A DNA stretch of 64,000 nt from an uncultured Anaerolineae bacterium. GTDB lineage: Bacteria > Chloroflexota > Anaerolineae > Anaerolineales > Villigracilaceae. Under the pieces are notes generated by a model. The model was given only the letters and a program-made list of their open reading frames with translations. It was not told where the DNA came from and ran no database searches. The translations under genes were made by a program, and so were the position numbers. Each line of letters starts with the position of its first letter. Within the stretch, counting starts at the first letter, position 1. Positions 34,528 to 43,004 of the stretch are shown here, piece by piece. The stretch lies in NCBI GenBank assembly GCA_903822545.1, contig CAIJPN010000069.1, positions 1 through 64,000 on the forward strand. The letters run 5' to 3'.

Positions 34528-36807
34528 ATGCGCTGGATAGATACCCCCTCTCACCCTGATCCATCCCCGTTGCCTGACCTGCATCCTCTGGTCGGGCATA
34601 CTCTAATCCGGCGCGGAATCTTGACTCCTGCGGCTGCCAGGGCCTTCCTGAACCCCGACTTATACCAGCCCGCGCCAGCCTCCCAACTCCCAGGCATGGA
34701 TGCGGCGGCTGAAAGAGTGCTACGCGCCATCGCCGCCCGCGAACCCATCTGCATCTGGGGCGATTTTGATGTGGACGGGCAAACCGCCACCTCGCTGTTG
34801 GTGCAAACCCTGCAAGCCCTCGGCGCAGATGTGAGCTACTACATCCCGGTGCGCGCGCGCGAAACGCATGGCGTACACATCCCCAGCCTGGAAAAAATCA
34901 TCGCCAGCGGCACAAAACTGATCATCACCTGCGATACCGGCATCACCGCCCACGAAGCTGTCGATTACGCCAATTCGCGCGGCGTGGATGTGGTCATCAC
35001 CGACCACCACGATCTGGACGACAGACTGCCCAACGCTGTAGCCGCCACAAACCCCAAACTTTTACCACTCGATCATCCGCTCGCAAACCTACCCGGTGTA
35101 GGCGTAGCCTATAAACTCGCCGAGCTACTGATTGCATCGCACCAGCCCGCAACTTTCCTATCATCCAACCTGCTGGATTTGGTGGCCCTGGGCACGGTGG
35201 CCGACCTGGCGCTTTTGCACAACGACACACGCTATCTCGTCCAAAAAGGGCTGGAAGCGCTGCGCAAAACCGAACGGCTCGGCCTGAAAACCATCATGGA
35301 AATGGCCGAGATCAAACCGGAAAATATCACCGAAAACCACATCGGTTTTGCGTTTGGGCCGCGCCTGAACGCCCTGGGGCGGCTGGACGATGCCAACCCG
35401 GCGGTGGAACTGCTAACCACCAGCGATCCATCCCGTGCGCGAGTGCTGGTTACACAAATCGAGGGGCTGAATGCTCAGCGCAAACTGCTGTGCGACCAGG
35501 TGACACAGGCGGCCGAAGCCCAACTCAAGGCAGATCCGGCCCTGCTGGCCCAACCCATCATCATCCTGGGACATGAAACCTGGCCAGGCGGCGTGGTGGG
35601 CATCGTGGCTTCGCGGATTTCTGAACGCTACGGCAAACCAGCCATCCTGATGTCGCTTGGCGCGGATGGGATTGCGCGCGGTTCGGCCCGCTCTATCGAT
35701 GGGCTGCATATCACCGAAGCCATCAGCGCACAGAAAGATTTGCTGCGCAACTATGGCGGGCACCCCATGGCCGCCGGATTGGGGCTGGAACTGGAAAAGC
35801 TGCCCGAATTCCGCAAACGCATGGGCAAAACGGTTGAAAAGATGCTGACAGAAGCGCAGGTGGAAGAAGCCGTGCTCAACCTGGATGGCTGGATCAACCT
35901 GCCGGAAATCTCGCTGGAATTGGCCGGGCAGATTGAGCAACTGGCCCCTTTTGGGCCTGGAAACGAAAAACTCATATTGGCTACCCGCAACCTGACGCTT
36001 AAAAACGCATCCCCGGTGGGACGCGGGGCTGAGCATGTGCGTTTGACGGTGGCTGATTCAGATGGCAATACACAGACGGTGTTGTGGTGGGGTGGCGGGA
36101 GCGAGGAACTGCCAGCTGAGCAGTTTGACCTGGCGTACACCATCCGCAGCAATGACTATAAGGGGCAGAAACAGGTCACGGTGGAATTTGTAGACTTCCG
36201 GGCGGTGGAAGGCGAGAAGATAACGGTAAAAAGCAAAAGGCTTGAGATTGAAGATTTGCGCGGGGCGAGGGTGGAAAGTGGAAAGTGGGAAGCGGGAAGC
36301 GTGATGGTGTGGGCGGAGGGCGAGCACAAGAAGCGGGTGGATGGCAAAGGGAGATACGAACTATCAGCGGCGGAAACGCTGGTGGTGTGGACTGCGCCTG
36401 CGTCACCGGAAATCCTGCGGGCAGCACTGGAGCGAGTGAAACCGAAAAAAGTCATCCTGGTGGGAGAAAATCCAGGGCTGGATGATGCCAGGGCTTTTTT
36501 GGAGCGGCTGGCAGGGTTGGTGAAGTTTGTTATCAATAAGAAAAACGGGCTGACAAGCCTAACCGAGCTTGCAACGGCGCTGGCAGGACGCGAAACGGCG
36601 ATCAGATTGGGGGTAGAGTGGCTGGTGAAACGAGGGCAGGTGTCGGCGCGGTTTGAATCGGGCGGGGAGGTTGTTCTTCGCCTGGATCCTGCCGGGGTGG
36701 ATGAATCCGCATCCAGCCAGATTGAATCCCAAATTCGCAATATTTTGAGTGAGTGCGCGGCTTATCGCGATTATTTCATCAAAGCTGAAAAGGATGCGCT
36801 GTTATGA
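34528..36807 (+). CDS. recJ: Single-stranded-DNA-specific 5'-3' exonuclease RecJ (759 aa)
   Basis: RecJ resects 5' ends for the RecFOR pathway and in base excision and mismatch repair. Conserved DHH-family motifs are GDFDVDG (78-84), the ICDTGIT-like ITCDTGIT, and Asp159-His160-His161 in VVITDHHDLDD. The DHHA1 domain follows with YGGHPMAAGLGLE, then an OB-like domain (LTVADSDGNTQTVLWWGG). At 759 aa it is about 190 longer than E. coli RecJ. The extra C-terminal part contains a KVILVGENPGLDDARAFLE region and a helical end, an extension seen in several phyla. The stretch at about 36240-36330 is strongly purine-biased. It overlaps the thioesterase gene by ATGA and starts 12 nt after the nuclease gene. 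Confidence 0.95.
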   Translation: MRWIDTPSHPDPSPLPDLHPLVGHTLIRRGILTPAAARAFLNPDLYQPAPASQLPGMDAAAERVLRAIAAREPICIWGDFDVDGQTATSLLVQTLQALGADVSYYIPVRARETHGVHIPSLEKIIASGTKLIITCDTGITAHEAVDYANSRGVDVVITDHHDLDDRLPNAVAATNPKLLPLDHPLANLPGVGVAYKLAELLIASHQPATFLSSNLLDLVALGTVADLALLHNDTRYLVQKGLEALRKTERLGLKTIMEMAEIKPENITENHIGFAFGPRLNALGRLDDANPAVELLTTSDPSRARVLVTQIEGLNAQRKLLCDQVTQAAEAQLKADPALLAQPIIILGHETWPGGVVGIVASRISERYGKPAILMSLGADGIARGSARSIDGLHITEAISAQKDLLRNYGGHPMAAGLGLELEKLPEFRKRMGKTVEKMLTEAQVEEAVLNLDGWINLPEISLELAGQIEQLAPFGPGNEKLILATRNLTLKNASPVGRGAEHVRLTVADSDGNTQTVLWWGGGSEELPAEQFDLAYTIRSNDYKGQKQVTVEFVDFRAVEGEKITVKSKRLEIEDLRGARVESGKWEAGSVMVWAEGEHKKRVDGKGRYELSAAETLVVWTAPASPEILRAALERVKPKKVILVGENPGLDDARAFLERLAGLVKFVINKKNGLTSLTELATALAGRETAIRLGVEWLVKRGQVSARFESGGEVVLRLDPAGVDESASSQIESQIRNILSECAAYRDYFIKAEKDALL

Positions 36808-37235
36808 AGAAGTTGCCTGAGCATGGTTGGTGTTTTGTGTGCGGAACGGAAAACCCGCGCAGCCTGGGAATTACCTGGTTTCTCAACGATGAAAATGTGA
36901 TCGTGGCAGAGTATGTGTTTGACCTTGGGCAACAGGGGCCACCAGGGCATGTGCATGGCGGCGCATCGGCAGCGGTGCTGGATGAGGCGATGGGCGCGGC
37001 GGTCTGGCGCGCCGGGCACAGCGTGGCGGCAGCCAACCTGGAAATTAATTATAAGAAGCCGCTGCCACTGGGCCAGAGAATTACGATATTGGCACGTGTG
37101 AGCGAGGTGCATCCGCGCAAAATTTATACAACCGGGGAAATGCTGCTGCCAGATGGCTCGGTGGCGGTGACGGGACGCGGGGTTTATGTGCATGCGCCCC
37201 ATTTGTTCGAGACGGCCAGTTTTGGGTACGGATAA
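36804..37235 (+). CDS. Hotdog-fold thioesterase, PaaI-like (143 aa)
   Basis: A hotdog acyl-CoA thioesterase. The family motif GHVHGGASAAVLDEAMG contains the catalytic acidic residue on the long helix, and AAANLEINYKKPLPLG is the typical central strand. The N-terminal WCFVCGTENPRSLGI with two Cys is common in the PaaI/4HBT subset. The substrate is unknown; members hydrolyse medium-chain or aromatic acyl-CoAs. Its start overlaps the recJ stop by 4 nt, so it is cotranslated with repair genes without an obvious functional link. Confidence 0.9.
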   Translation: MKKLPEHGWCFVCGTENPRSLGITWFLNDENVIVAEYVFDLGQQGPPGHVHGGASAAVLDEAMGAAVWRAGHSVAAANLEINYKKPLPLGQRITILARVSEVHPRKIYTTGEMLLPDGSVAVTGRGVYVHAPHLFETASFGYG

Positions 37236-37313
37236 GGGAAACGGCTTTGGTTTTGGGGAACTTTTTGGGTGCGAACGGCGTTTGGGGGAAAATATCACCC
37301 GGAGGTTGTGAAA

Positions 37314-37790
37314 ATGTCCCGATTAATGTTGATTTCCCTGATTTTTGTTTTTTTGGCGGGTTGCGTACCCGTGGCGATAAGTGTGACGCCCACTGAAAAT
37401 CCTGATGCTGTGGTGGTTTCACCGCCGGGGAACGAGGAACCCGTGCCAGCCGGCCCTGGCTATGGCCCACAACCAGGCGATGAGAAACTTGAGCGCGGGA
37501 ATGTTTTTCCAAACTCAATGGAACTCCTGACGCTGGAAAGTTATCCCCCACAATTTGTGTTGGCTCTGAGCGGTTCGCTGCCCACGCCCTGCCACAACCT
37601 GCGGGTGGCGGTGGCTGAGCCGGTGGATGGCAAAATTAACGTAGATGTATATTCGCTGGTTGACCCAAATATGATGTGCGCGCAGGTTCTGGAAGAATTC
37701 CAGGTGAACGTACCGCTCGGCAGCCCTCCAGCCGGAAAGTATGAGGTGCTGGTAAACGGCGTGAAAGCCGGGGAGATTGAGTGGAAGTGA
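37314..37790 (+). CDS. Small lipoprotein of unknown function (158 aa)
   Basis: A lipoprotein signal peptide with lipobox LAGC (Cys18). ATG 37314 is chosen because GGAGG lies just upstream and the signal peptide starts there; an in-frame codon at 37269 would bury the signal. A Pro-rich spacer (VVVSPPGNEEPVPAGPGYGP) precedes a compact beta-rich domain with two Cys (LPTPCHNLRV, DPNMMCAQVLEEF) ending YEVLVNGVKAGEIEWK. The domain looks like an inhibitor-type or Ig-like fold, but I cannot name the family. Confidence 0.8.
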   Translation: MSRLMLISLIFVFLAGCVPVAISVTPTENPDAVVVSPPGNEEPVPAGPGYGPQPGDEKLERGNVFPNSMELLTLESYPPQFVLALSGSLPTPCHNLRVAVAEPVDGKINVDVYSLVDPNMMCAQVLEEFQVNVPLGSPPAGKYEVLVNGVKAGEIEWK

Positions 37791-37832
37791 AAAACCCTAC
37801 CTTGAGGGCAGCGAGGGTATAACATCCTGGCG

Positions 37833-37875
37833 AAAAAAATGGGCGGATGCTGGCTTGCTGTGCCAGCATCCGCCC
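37833..37875 (-). terminator. Intrinsic terminator after fabH
   Basis: A 14-bp perfect stem (37841-37854 with 37862-37875), 7-nt loop, then on the minus strand a seven-T run (37839-37833). Confidence 0.93.
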
Positions 37876-37883
37876 GGTTATTT

Positions 37884-38987
37884 TCAGGCGTTGCGGCCCC
37901 ACAGGATACCTTCGATGATGCGCCCGATGCGCCGGTAAATAGAGCGGGAACGCGCCCACAGGTAGTTCTGCTTCAGGTTGACTTTGCGATCAGTTGGCAG
38001 CGGGCCAGTCCATTGGACGGCCAGCGCACCCCAGGTCAGGCCGGCGCCAAAACCGACAAACACGAGTTTATCGCCAGGTTTGATGCGGCCGCCTTCCACC
38101 GCTTCAACAGTCGCCAGCGGGATGGAGGCTGTGGATGTGTTGCCGTAGCGATCCAGGTTGATGATCATTTTATCCAGCGGCATTTTCAGGCCGCGCGCCG
38201 CAGCGTCGATGATGCGCAGGTTGGCCTGGTGCGGCACTACCAGGTCGATCTCTTCCGGTTTCCAGCCAGATGCTTCGGCGGCATCCAGCGTAGCTTTGGC
38301 CATAACCCGCGTGGCAAACCGGAAAACCTCCTTACCGTTCATCCTGATAAAGTGCATTCCAGTGTGGACAGTCAGGTCTGATGCGGGATGTTTGCTGCCA
38401 CCCGCCGGGAGCAAAAGCGAATCACCGCCGGAACCGTCAGAGTGCATCACGCCGCCGAAAATCCCGCCGGGCTGCTCGCTGGCCTGCACCACAAAAGCCC
38501 CGGCCCCATCTCCAAACAGGATGCAGGTGCTGCGGTCTTTCCAATCCACAAAACGGGAGAGGGTTTCGGTGCCGATCACCAGCACAGTTTTGGCCGACCC
38601 GCTTTTAATGGCTTGCGCGGCCATGTTCAAGCCATAGATAAATCCCGAACAGGCTGCCAGCAGGTCAAACGCCCCGGCTTTGCTGGCTCCCAGTTGATCC
38701 TGGATCAGGCAGGCCGTGGCCGGGAAGAGATATTCTGGCGTGGATGTGGAGCAAATAATCAGGTCCACATCATCGGGAGAGACATTGGCCACGGTCAAGG
38801 CCTTGAGAGCGGCATCTGCCCCCAGCGTGGAAGTGGTTTCATTTTCCGCCGCAATGCGCCGCTCACGGATGCCGGTCATCTCGCGAATCCAGGCATCGTT
38901 TGTATCAACCATCTTACTCAGGTCGTCATTGGTCAGAACATGGGCGGGGACAGACATGCCCCAGCCAGTAATGTGTGCGTATGGCAT
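37884..38987 (-). CDS. fabH: Beta-ketoacyl-ACP synthase III (367 aa)
   Basis: FabH condenses acetyl-CoA with malonyl-ACP to start fatty acid synthesis. The catalytic triad is Cys113 (LAACSGFIYG), His253 (VPHQAN) and Asn283 (RYGNTS). GDGAGAFVV and the C-terminal FVGFGAGLTWGALAVQW are canonical. The chain carries about 35 extra residues after this end, basic and aromatic (SRSIYRRIGRIIEGILWGRNA), possibly an amphipathic membrane-touching helix. ATG 38987 with GGAGA five nucleotides upstream is preferred over GTG 39008, which would overlap fabF. It is second in a fabF-fabH operon. Confidence 0.95.
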   Translation of the reverse strand: MPYAHITGWGMSVPAHVLTNDDLSKMVDTNDAWIREMTGIRERRIAAENETTSTLGADAALKALTVANVSPDDVDLIICSTSTPEYLFPATACLIQDQLGASKAGAFDLLAACSGFIYGLNMAAQAIKSGSAKTVLVIGTETLSRFVDWKDRSTCILFGDGAGAFVVQASEQPGGIFGGVMHSDGSGGDSLLLPAGGSKHPASDLTVHTGMHFIRMNGKEVFRFATRVMAKATLDAAEASGWKPEEIDLVVPHQANLRIIDAAARGLKMPLDKMIINLDRYGNTSTASIPLATVEAVEGGRIKPGDKLVFVGFGAGLTWGALAVQWTGPLPTDRKVNLKQNYLWARSRSIYRRIGRIIEGILWGRNA

Positions 38988-39004
38988 AAAATTCTCCGTT
39001 TGTG

Positions 39005-40246
39005 TCACCCGTTGAAGCGGCTAAAGGCCAGGGTGGCATTGTGCCCGCCAAACCCAAACGAATTGGACAGGATGTGATTAGGGGCAGCTTTGCGGGGGGT
39101 ATTGGGAACGTAATCCAGGTCACAATCCGGGTCGGGAGTCTGGTAATTGATGGTGGCGGGCAGGATGTTTTCTTGCAAAACCTGCACACACACCGCAGCT
39201 TCGAGCGCGCCAGATGCCCCCAGCAGGTGGCCAGTCATCGATTTGATGGATGAAATCGCCACCGTTTGAGCGGATTCGCCAAAAACGGATTTGATGGCGG
39301 CTGTTTCAGATTTATCGTTTAGGTGGGTGGATGTGCCGTGCGCATTGATATATCCGATATCTGCGGGTTTGATCCCCGCATCGGCAATCGCCAGCCGCAT
39401 CGAAAGCGCCGCCCCGGCGCCGTTCTCGGCAGGAGCGGAAATGTGGTGCGCATCGTCAGATGTGCCATACCCTGAAATTTCACACAAAATGGCAGCGCCG
39501 CGTGCCCTGGCATGTTCCAGCGATTCTAAAACCAGCACGCCTGCGCCTTCACCCATTAAGAAGCCATCCCGGTCTTTATCAAAAGGCCGCGAGGCGCGCT
39601 GCGGGTCATCATTGCGGGTGGATAATGCGCCCATTACGTTCATCCCGGCCATGGCAATGGCACAAATGGAGGCTTCGGCGGCCCCGGCCAGCATCACATC
39701 TGCTGCGCCGCGCCGGATCATCTCAACGGCTTCGCCAATGGCGTTCGATCCAGAAGCGCAGGCGGTAGCCAACGCCATGTTAGGGCCGCGCGCACCCACC
39801 CGGATGGCAATTGCGCCCGAGGCCCCGTCCGAGATCATCATGGGGATCAGAAAGGGGCTGACACGATCTGGCCCTTTCTGACGCATCACTTCAAATTGCT
39901 CAGTAAGAGTCATGATCCCGCCAATGCCAGAGCCGATCAGCACGCCCACCCGGTCACGGTTGCTGTCATCGATCACCAGGTTGGCCTGGCGCATGGCTTC
40001 CAGCGTGGCAACCATGGCGAACTGGGCAAAACGATCCAGCTTGCGGGCTTCGCGATGCCCCAACAAAACCGCAGGCTCAAATCCCTTCACTTCTGAAGCA
40101 AAGTGGGTTTTGTGGTGGCTCGCATCAAATAAAGTGATTGGCCCGGCCCCAGATTTACCAGATAAAAGTGCCTGCCAGGTTTCAGGCATGCTATTGCCGA
40201 TAGGGCTGACTGCGCCCAAACCGGTCACCACAACGCGATTTCTCAT
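39005..40246 (-). CDS. fabF: Beta-ketoacyl-ACP synthase II (413 aa)
   Basis: FabF elongates acyl-ACP in type II fatty acid synthesis. The catalytic triad is Cys163 (TACASGSNAIGEA), His303 (NAHGTSTHLND) and His340 (SMTGHLLGASGALEA). The length is typical. ATG 40246 follows AGGAG with a 6-nt spacer; an in-frame TTG at 40252 lies inside that spacer. It is the first gene of a two-gene operon with fabH. No fabD, fabG or acpP is adjacent; acpP is at 15.2-15.4 kb. Confidence 0.96.
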   Translation of the reverse strand: MRNRVVVTGLGAVSPIGNSMPETWQALLSGKSGAGPITLFDASHHKTHFASEVKGFEPAVLLGHREARKLDRFAQFAMVATLEAMRQANLVIDDSNRDRVGVLIGSGIGGIMTLTEQFEVMRQKGPDRVSPFLIPMMISDGASGAIAIRVGARGPNMALATACASGSNAIGEAVEMIRRGAADVMLAGAAEASICAIAMAGMNVMGALSTRNDDPQRASRPFDKDRDGFLMGEGAGVLVLESLEHARARGAAILCEISGYGTSDDAHHISAPAENGAGAALSMRLAIADAGIKPADIGYINAHGTSTHLNDKSETAAIKSVFGESAQTVAISSIKSMTGHLLGASGALEAAVCVQVLQENILPATINYQTPDPDCDLDYVPNTPRKAAPNHILSNSFGFGGHNATLAFSRFNG

Positions 40247-40268
40247 GTGCAACTCCTGTTAAAAACGT

Positions 40269-40293
40269 GTAGGGCAAGATCTGCTTGCCCTAC
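40269..40293. repeat. GTAGGGCAAG intergenic hairpin
   Basis: GTAGGGCAAG (40269-40278) and CTTGCCCTAC (40284-40293), a 10-bp perfect stem with a 5-nt loop. It is related to the GTAGGGGC hairpins elsewhere in the window. Nothing else is seen in 40294-40417. Confidence 0.65.
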
Positions 40294-40417
40294 CTTCTGC
40301 GAGATATAACACAACTTCTGGTGTAGCGATACGAGTTTATTTCGGTATTTACTTGCACCCACCCCGAGTGTGCGATGCACATCACACCAGGAAAGCCCTG
40401 GGTTGGCTGTGGGTCAG

Positions 40418-41617
40418 TCAGGTTGTTGGCAGCAGCGCGAAGGCTTCGCGAGCATGCGCGCGGTCATGCTCCACCATAAAGTTAACCAATTCGCGCAGGG
40501 TGGTGGGCCCAAAAATGGTGTGGCGGGCTGTGCGCTGCCAGGCTTCAGGCGGCAGGCTGGATAAGGTTTCGAGCAGTTTCAGGCGCGCGGCCACAAATCC
40601 ACGGAAGGCCAACGGGCCATCTTGCAGGTTGTACTCGCGCTCTTCCGCCCAGGGATCGGTCACCTGCCCGGCGATGAAGGGGTTTTCTTCTTTCAGCACG
40701 GCAGTGATACGCGGCAGGTTGACTTCGGCATCAACATCACGCAGGTGGCAGATGATTTCGGTCAGGCTCCAGCGGTCGTTGGCCGGGCGGTTTACCCAGG
40801 AGTCAGGTTGAAGTGCCATGGAGACTCCATGCACCAGGGCCGGGGTGGCGCGCAGCCAGGCCAGCAGGGCGGCGGGGGTGCTGAAATCGGCTTTGAGTGT
40901 GGCAGGATCAACCGCAGCGAGATATTTTTTCAAGTCTTCCAGGCTGCCCTGGGGCAGGCCAGCAGCATTCGGGTCAGTCTGACCTTCGGTTTTTAACCAA
41001 AAAGCCGGGATTCCGGCTTTGCGGGCGGGGATGATGTCGCGCTCGATAGAATCGCCGATCATGATGAGCGAGTCATCATCTTGCCAGCCAGAGCGAACGA
41101 GGAATTCGGGGAAGTAGGCCACACTCGCTTTGGCAAAGTGGAAATGCTCAAAGTCTGAGATGAGGGTAAATGGGTATTCTTCAGGGGCAAGGCCAGCCCA
41201 GCGCAAGCGGTGGAGGATGGCCTTGCGCGGGAAAAGCGGGTCAGTGGCGATGGAGATTTTCCAGCCCTGGGCAAAGGCCCATTTAACGAGATCAACGGCC
41301 ACAGGGCGGGGGTTTGTCACCCCATTTAGGCGGGGGAATTCTTCATCGTAGAATTTCTCAAGATCAGCGGCCAGTTCAGGCTGGGTTTTGCCAAAATGAT
41401 GGTAGAAGTTGGCGCTAAAAACCTGTTCAAGGGTCTGGTCAACACGGTCGCTGGCGTACATAAAACCGGTAGCTATCATGAGCGTGTGAATGAATTGTTC
41501 CGGCAGAACGTGCGCGGCCATAAATGCGGACAATTTTTTGAAGTAAACAGGGATAAAGGCATCGATGTTGGTGTCGATGAGGGTGTCGTCGAGGTCGAAG
41601 AGCAGGTGGAGTGTCAT
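40418..41617 (-). CDS. HAD hydrolase fused to a DinB-like domain (399 aa)
   Basis: Residues 1-235 are a HAD phosphatase: motif I LFDLDDTLID (Asp8, Asp10), motif II the ISIATDPLFPRK segment, motif IV MIGDSIERDIIPARKAG, with a helical cap between. Residues about 255-399 are a DinB/YfiT-type four-helix domain with the putative metal His residues (EIICHLRDVDAEV, VEHDRAHARE). DinB-like proteins act as metal-dependent thiol transferases or of unknown role. I know of no standard HAD-DinB fusion, so the combined role is unassigned. Its ATG overlaps the stop of the Cys-rich gene at 41614 by 4 nt, so the two are cotranslated. Confidence 0.85.
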   Translation of the reverse strand: MTLHLLFDLDDTLIDTNIDAFIPVYFKKLSAFMAAHVLPEQFIHTLMIATGFMYASDRVDQTLEQVFSANFYHHFGKTQPELAADLEKFYDEEFPRLNGVTNPRPVAVDLVKWAFAQGWKISIATDPLFPRKAILHRLRWAGLAPEEYPFTLISDFEHFHFAKASVAYFPEFLVRSGWQDDDSLIMIGDSIERDIIPARKAGIPAFWLKTEGQTDPNAAGLPQGSLEDLKKYLAAVDPATLKADFSTPAALLAWLRATPALVHGVSMALQPDSWVNRPANDRWSLTEIICHLRDVDAEVNLPRITAVLKEENPFIAGQVTDPWAEEREYNLQDGPLAFRGFVAARLKLLETLSSLPPEAWQRTARHTIFGPTTLRELVNFMVEHDRAHAREAFALLPTT

Positions 41618-41943
41618 TTTTTCACTTCGAAGATGGGTGGGATGGGGTGGCAGTCACCACAGCCGATGTAGGGTTCGCTGACGGGACGCTGGTTTTTCTC
41701 GCAGTAGGCATAAACCTGTACGCGACGCTGGAAAATGGCACTGAGCGGGCGGCTTGTGCGGGCGCGCAGACTCAGGTTTTCGCAAGAGTTGGCGCGGGCA
41801 ATGCCCGGGACGGGGCAGGTTTTGCACAGGTCAGGTGTCCAGCGTTCGCTGGCAGCCTGGAGCAGGCGACATTCTTCGTTGGAGCGCCCGCGAAAGTAGT
41901 CGCCGTAGAAGTATTTGCATTCGATTCCGGATGGGGTGCGCAT
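41614..41943 (-). CDS. Cysteine-rich small protein of unknown function (109 aa)
   Basis: Eight Cys in 109 residues, including CKTC (about 40-43) and CGDC (about 95-98), with further single Cys and His positions (ECKYFYGDYF, EECRLL, NSCENL, YAYCEKN). The pattern suggests zinc or Fe-S binding. It has no signal peptide. It is first in an operon with the HAD-DinB gene, which it overlaps by 4 nt. TATAAT on the minus strand at 41995-41990 may be its -10. No ribosome-binding site is clear. I do not recognise the family. Confidence 0.7.
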   Translation of the reverse strand: MRTPSGIECKYFYGDYFRGRSNEECRLLQAASERWTPDLCKTCPVPGIARANSCENLSLRARTSRPLSAIFQRRVQVYAYCEKNQRPVSEPYIGCGDCHPIPPIFEVKK

Positions 41944-42010
41944 GGAAAATTTGTAAAAAGGAGGATGGGTAAGGACGAGTTATGAGAGAATTATAACCTG
42001 TGCGGGAAAA

Positions 42011-42046
42011 CAAAAACGGGCTGGATGCAATTTGCTCCAGCCCGTT
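42011..42046 (-). terminator. Intrinsic terminator after efp
   Basis: An 11-bp stem (42015-42025 with 42036-42046), then on the minus strand TTTTG and further T residues. Confidence 0.88.
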
Positions 42047-42060
42047 CGGGTGCTTATCAA

Positions 42061-42618
42061 TTAAACACGGGTGACGTATTCACCAGTGCGGGTATCTACG
42101 CGGATGGTGTCGCCTTCTTTGACGAAGTTGGGAACCTGCACTTCTACGCCGGTTTCAGTGCGAACTTTTTTGGTGACGCCGGTGGCGGTATCGCCGCGCA
42201 CGGCGTTTTCGGCGTATTCAACCTTCAGGTCAACGGTGAGGGGCATTTCGACATCGAGCGCTTCGCCTTTGTAGAAGGTGATTTTGCAATCCATGCCTTC
42301 TTTGAGGAAGATGGCGGAATCTCCAAGCACGTCACCTTTGATGGCAGGCTGTTCGAAGGTTTCGTTATCCATGAAATAAAAGAAATCGCCATCGCTGTAA
42401 AGATAAGAAACGTTGTGAAAATCGAGGTTGGCTTCGGGGATGCGGTCACCAGATTGGAAGGTTTTTTCAATATTGGCGCCGGTGCGCAGGTTGCGGGCTT
42501 TGATGCGGATGCTGGCGTTGCCACGGCCAGATTTGTTGTGGCTATAATCAAGGACACGGAAGAGTTGTCCATCGAGTTCGAATGTGACGCCTTTGCGAAG
42601 ATCGTTTACATCAATCAT
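42061..42618 (-). CDS. efp: Elongation factor P (185 aa)
   Basis: EF-P binds between the P and E sites and relieves ribosome stalling at polyproline. The three-domain family layout and usual length are present (KOW-like N domain, then two OB domains ending DTIRVDTRTGEYVTRV). The tip residue of domain I is Arg32 (SGRGNA), where E. coli has the beta-lysylated Lys34 (PGKGQA). Arg-type tips are known from EF-Ps rhamnosylated by EarP, but no earP or epmA/B gene is in this window, so the modification, if any, is unknown. AAGGA precedes the ATG on the minus strand. A terminator follows. Confidence 0.95.
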   Translation of the reverse strand: MIDVNDLRKGVTFELDGQLFRVLDYSHNKSGRGNASIRIKARNLRTGANIEKTFQSGDRIPEANLDFHNVSYLYSDGDFFYFMDNETFEQPAIKGDVLGDSAIFLKEGMDCKITFYKGEALDVEMPLTVDLKVEYAENAVRGDTATGVTKKVRTETGVEVQVPNFVKEGDTIRVDTRTGEYVTRV

Positions 42619-42758
42619 GCTTGCTTTCCTTTTTATAAATTCAAGTGCGGTTGTTTTTGAGCCGAGGGATTATACTATTTGCGCCAGTTGCTGGCAAGGT
42701 GATATTCGTGGTAATTTTCATGGCTCTCCCAGGGCAGGCTAGGCGGCTGGTTTTAATC

Positions 42759-42974
42759 CAGGTAGCCGAACCGGTCGCGTTTTTTGGTCTAATTGATGAA
42801 ACGAACGAACGCTGGGAAGAGCGTGCATTCACCAACCCGCATTGCCCGCCGTTTATGGAGATTTTGGAGGGGCTGAAAGCCATGGTTTGTCGCCACAACC
42901 AAACCACATTTATTGGGGCACATGTGGGTTGTTACGGGGAAACCCTGGGCTGGGTGGCCGGGATGCTGGAAGCA
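42759..42974 (+). pseudogene. Remnant of an amidohydrolase_2 family gene
   Basis: In frame, the translation AEPVAFFGLIDETNERWEE followed by FMEILEGLKAMVCRHNQTTF and IGAHVGCYGETLGWVAGMLE matches, from memory of the family, an internal segment of metal-dependent hydrolases of the Amidohydro_2 (PF04909) type, around the strand carrying the IGAHxG metal His. The N-terminal barrel with HxH and the C-terminal Asp segment are missing on both sides, and a block that normally contains a HPDW-type segment is shortened. The fragment lies between efp and the GGDEF gene, both on the other strand. An intact in-frame run remains, so decay is by truncation. Confidence 0.6.
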
Positions 42975-43004
42975 TCTTCCTGTCTGGTGATGTGCATAAG
43001 AAGT

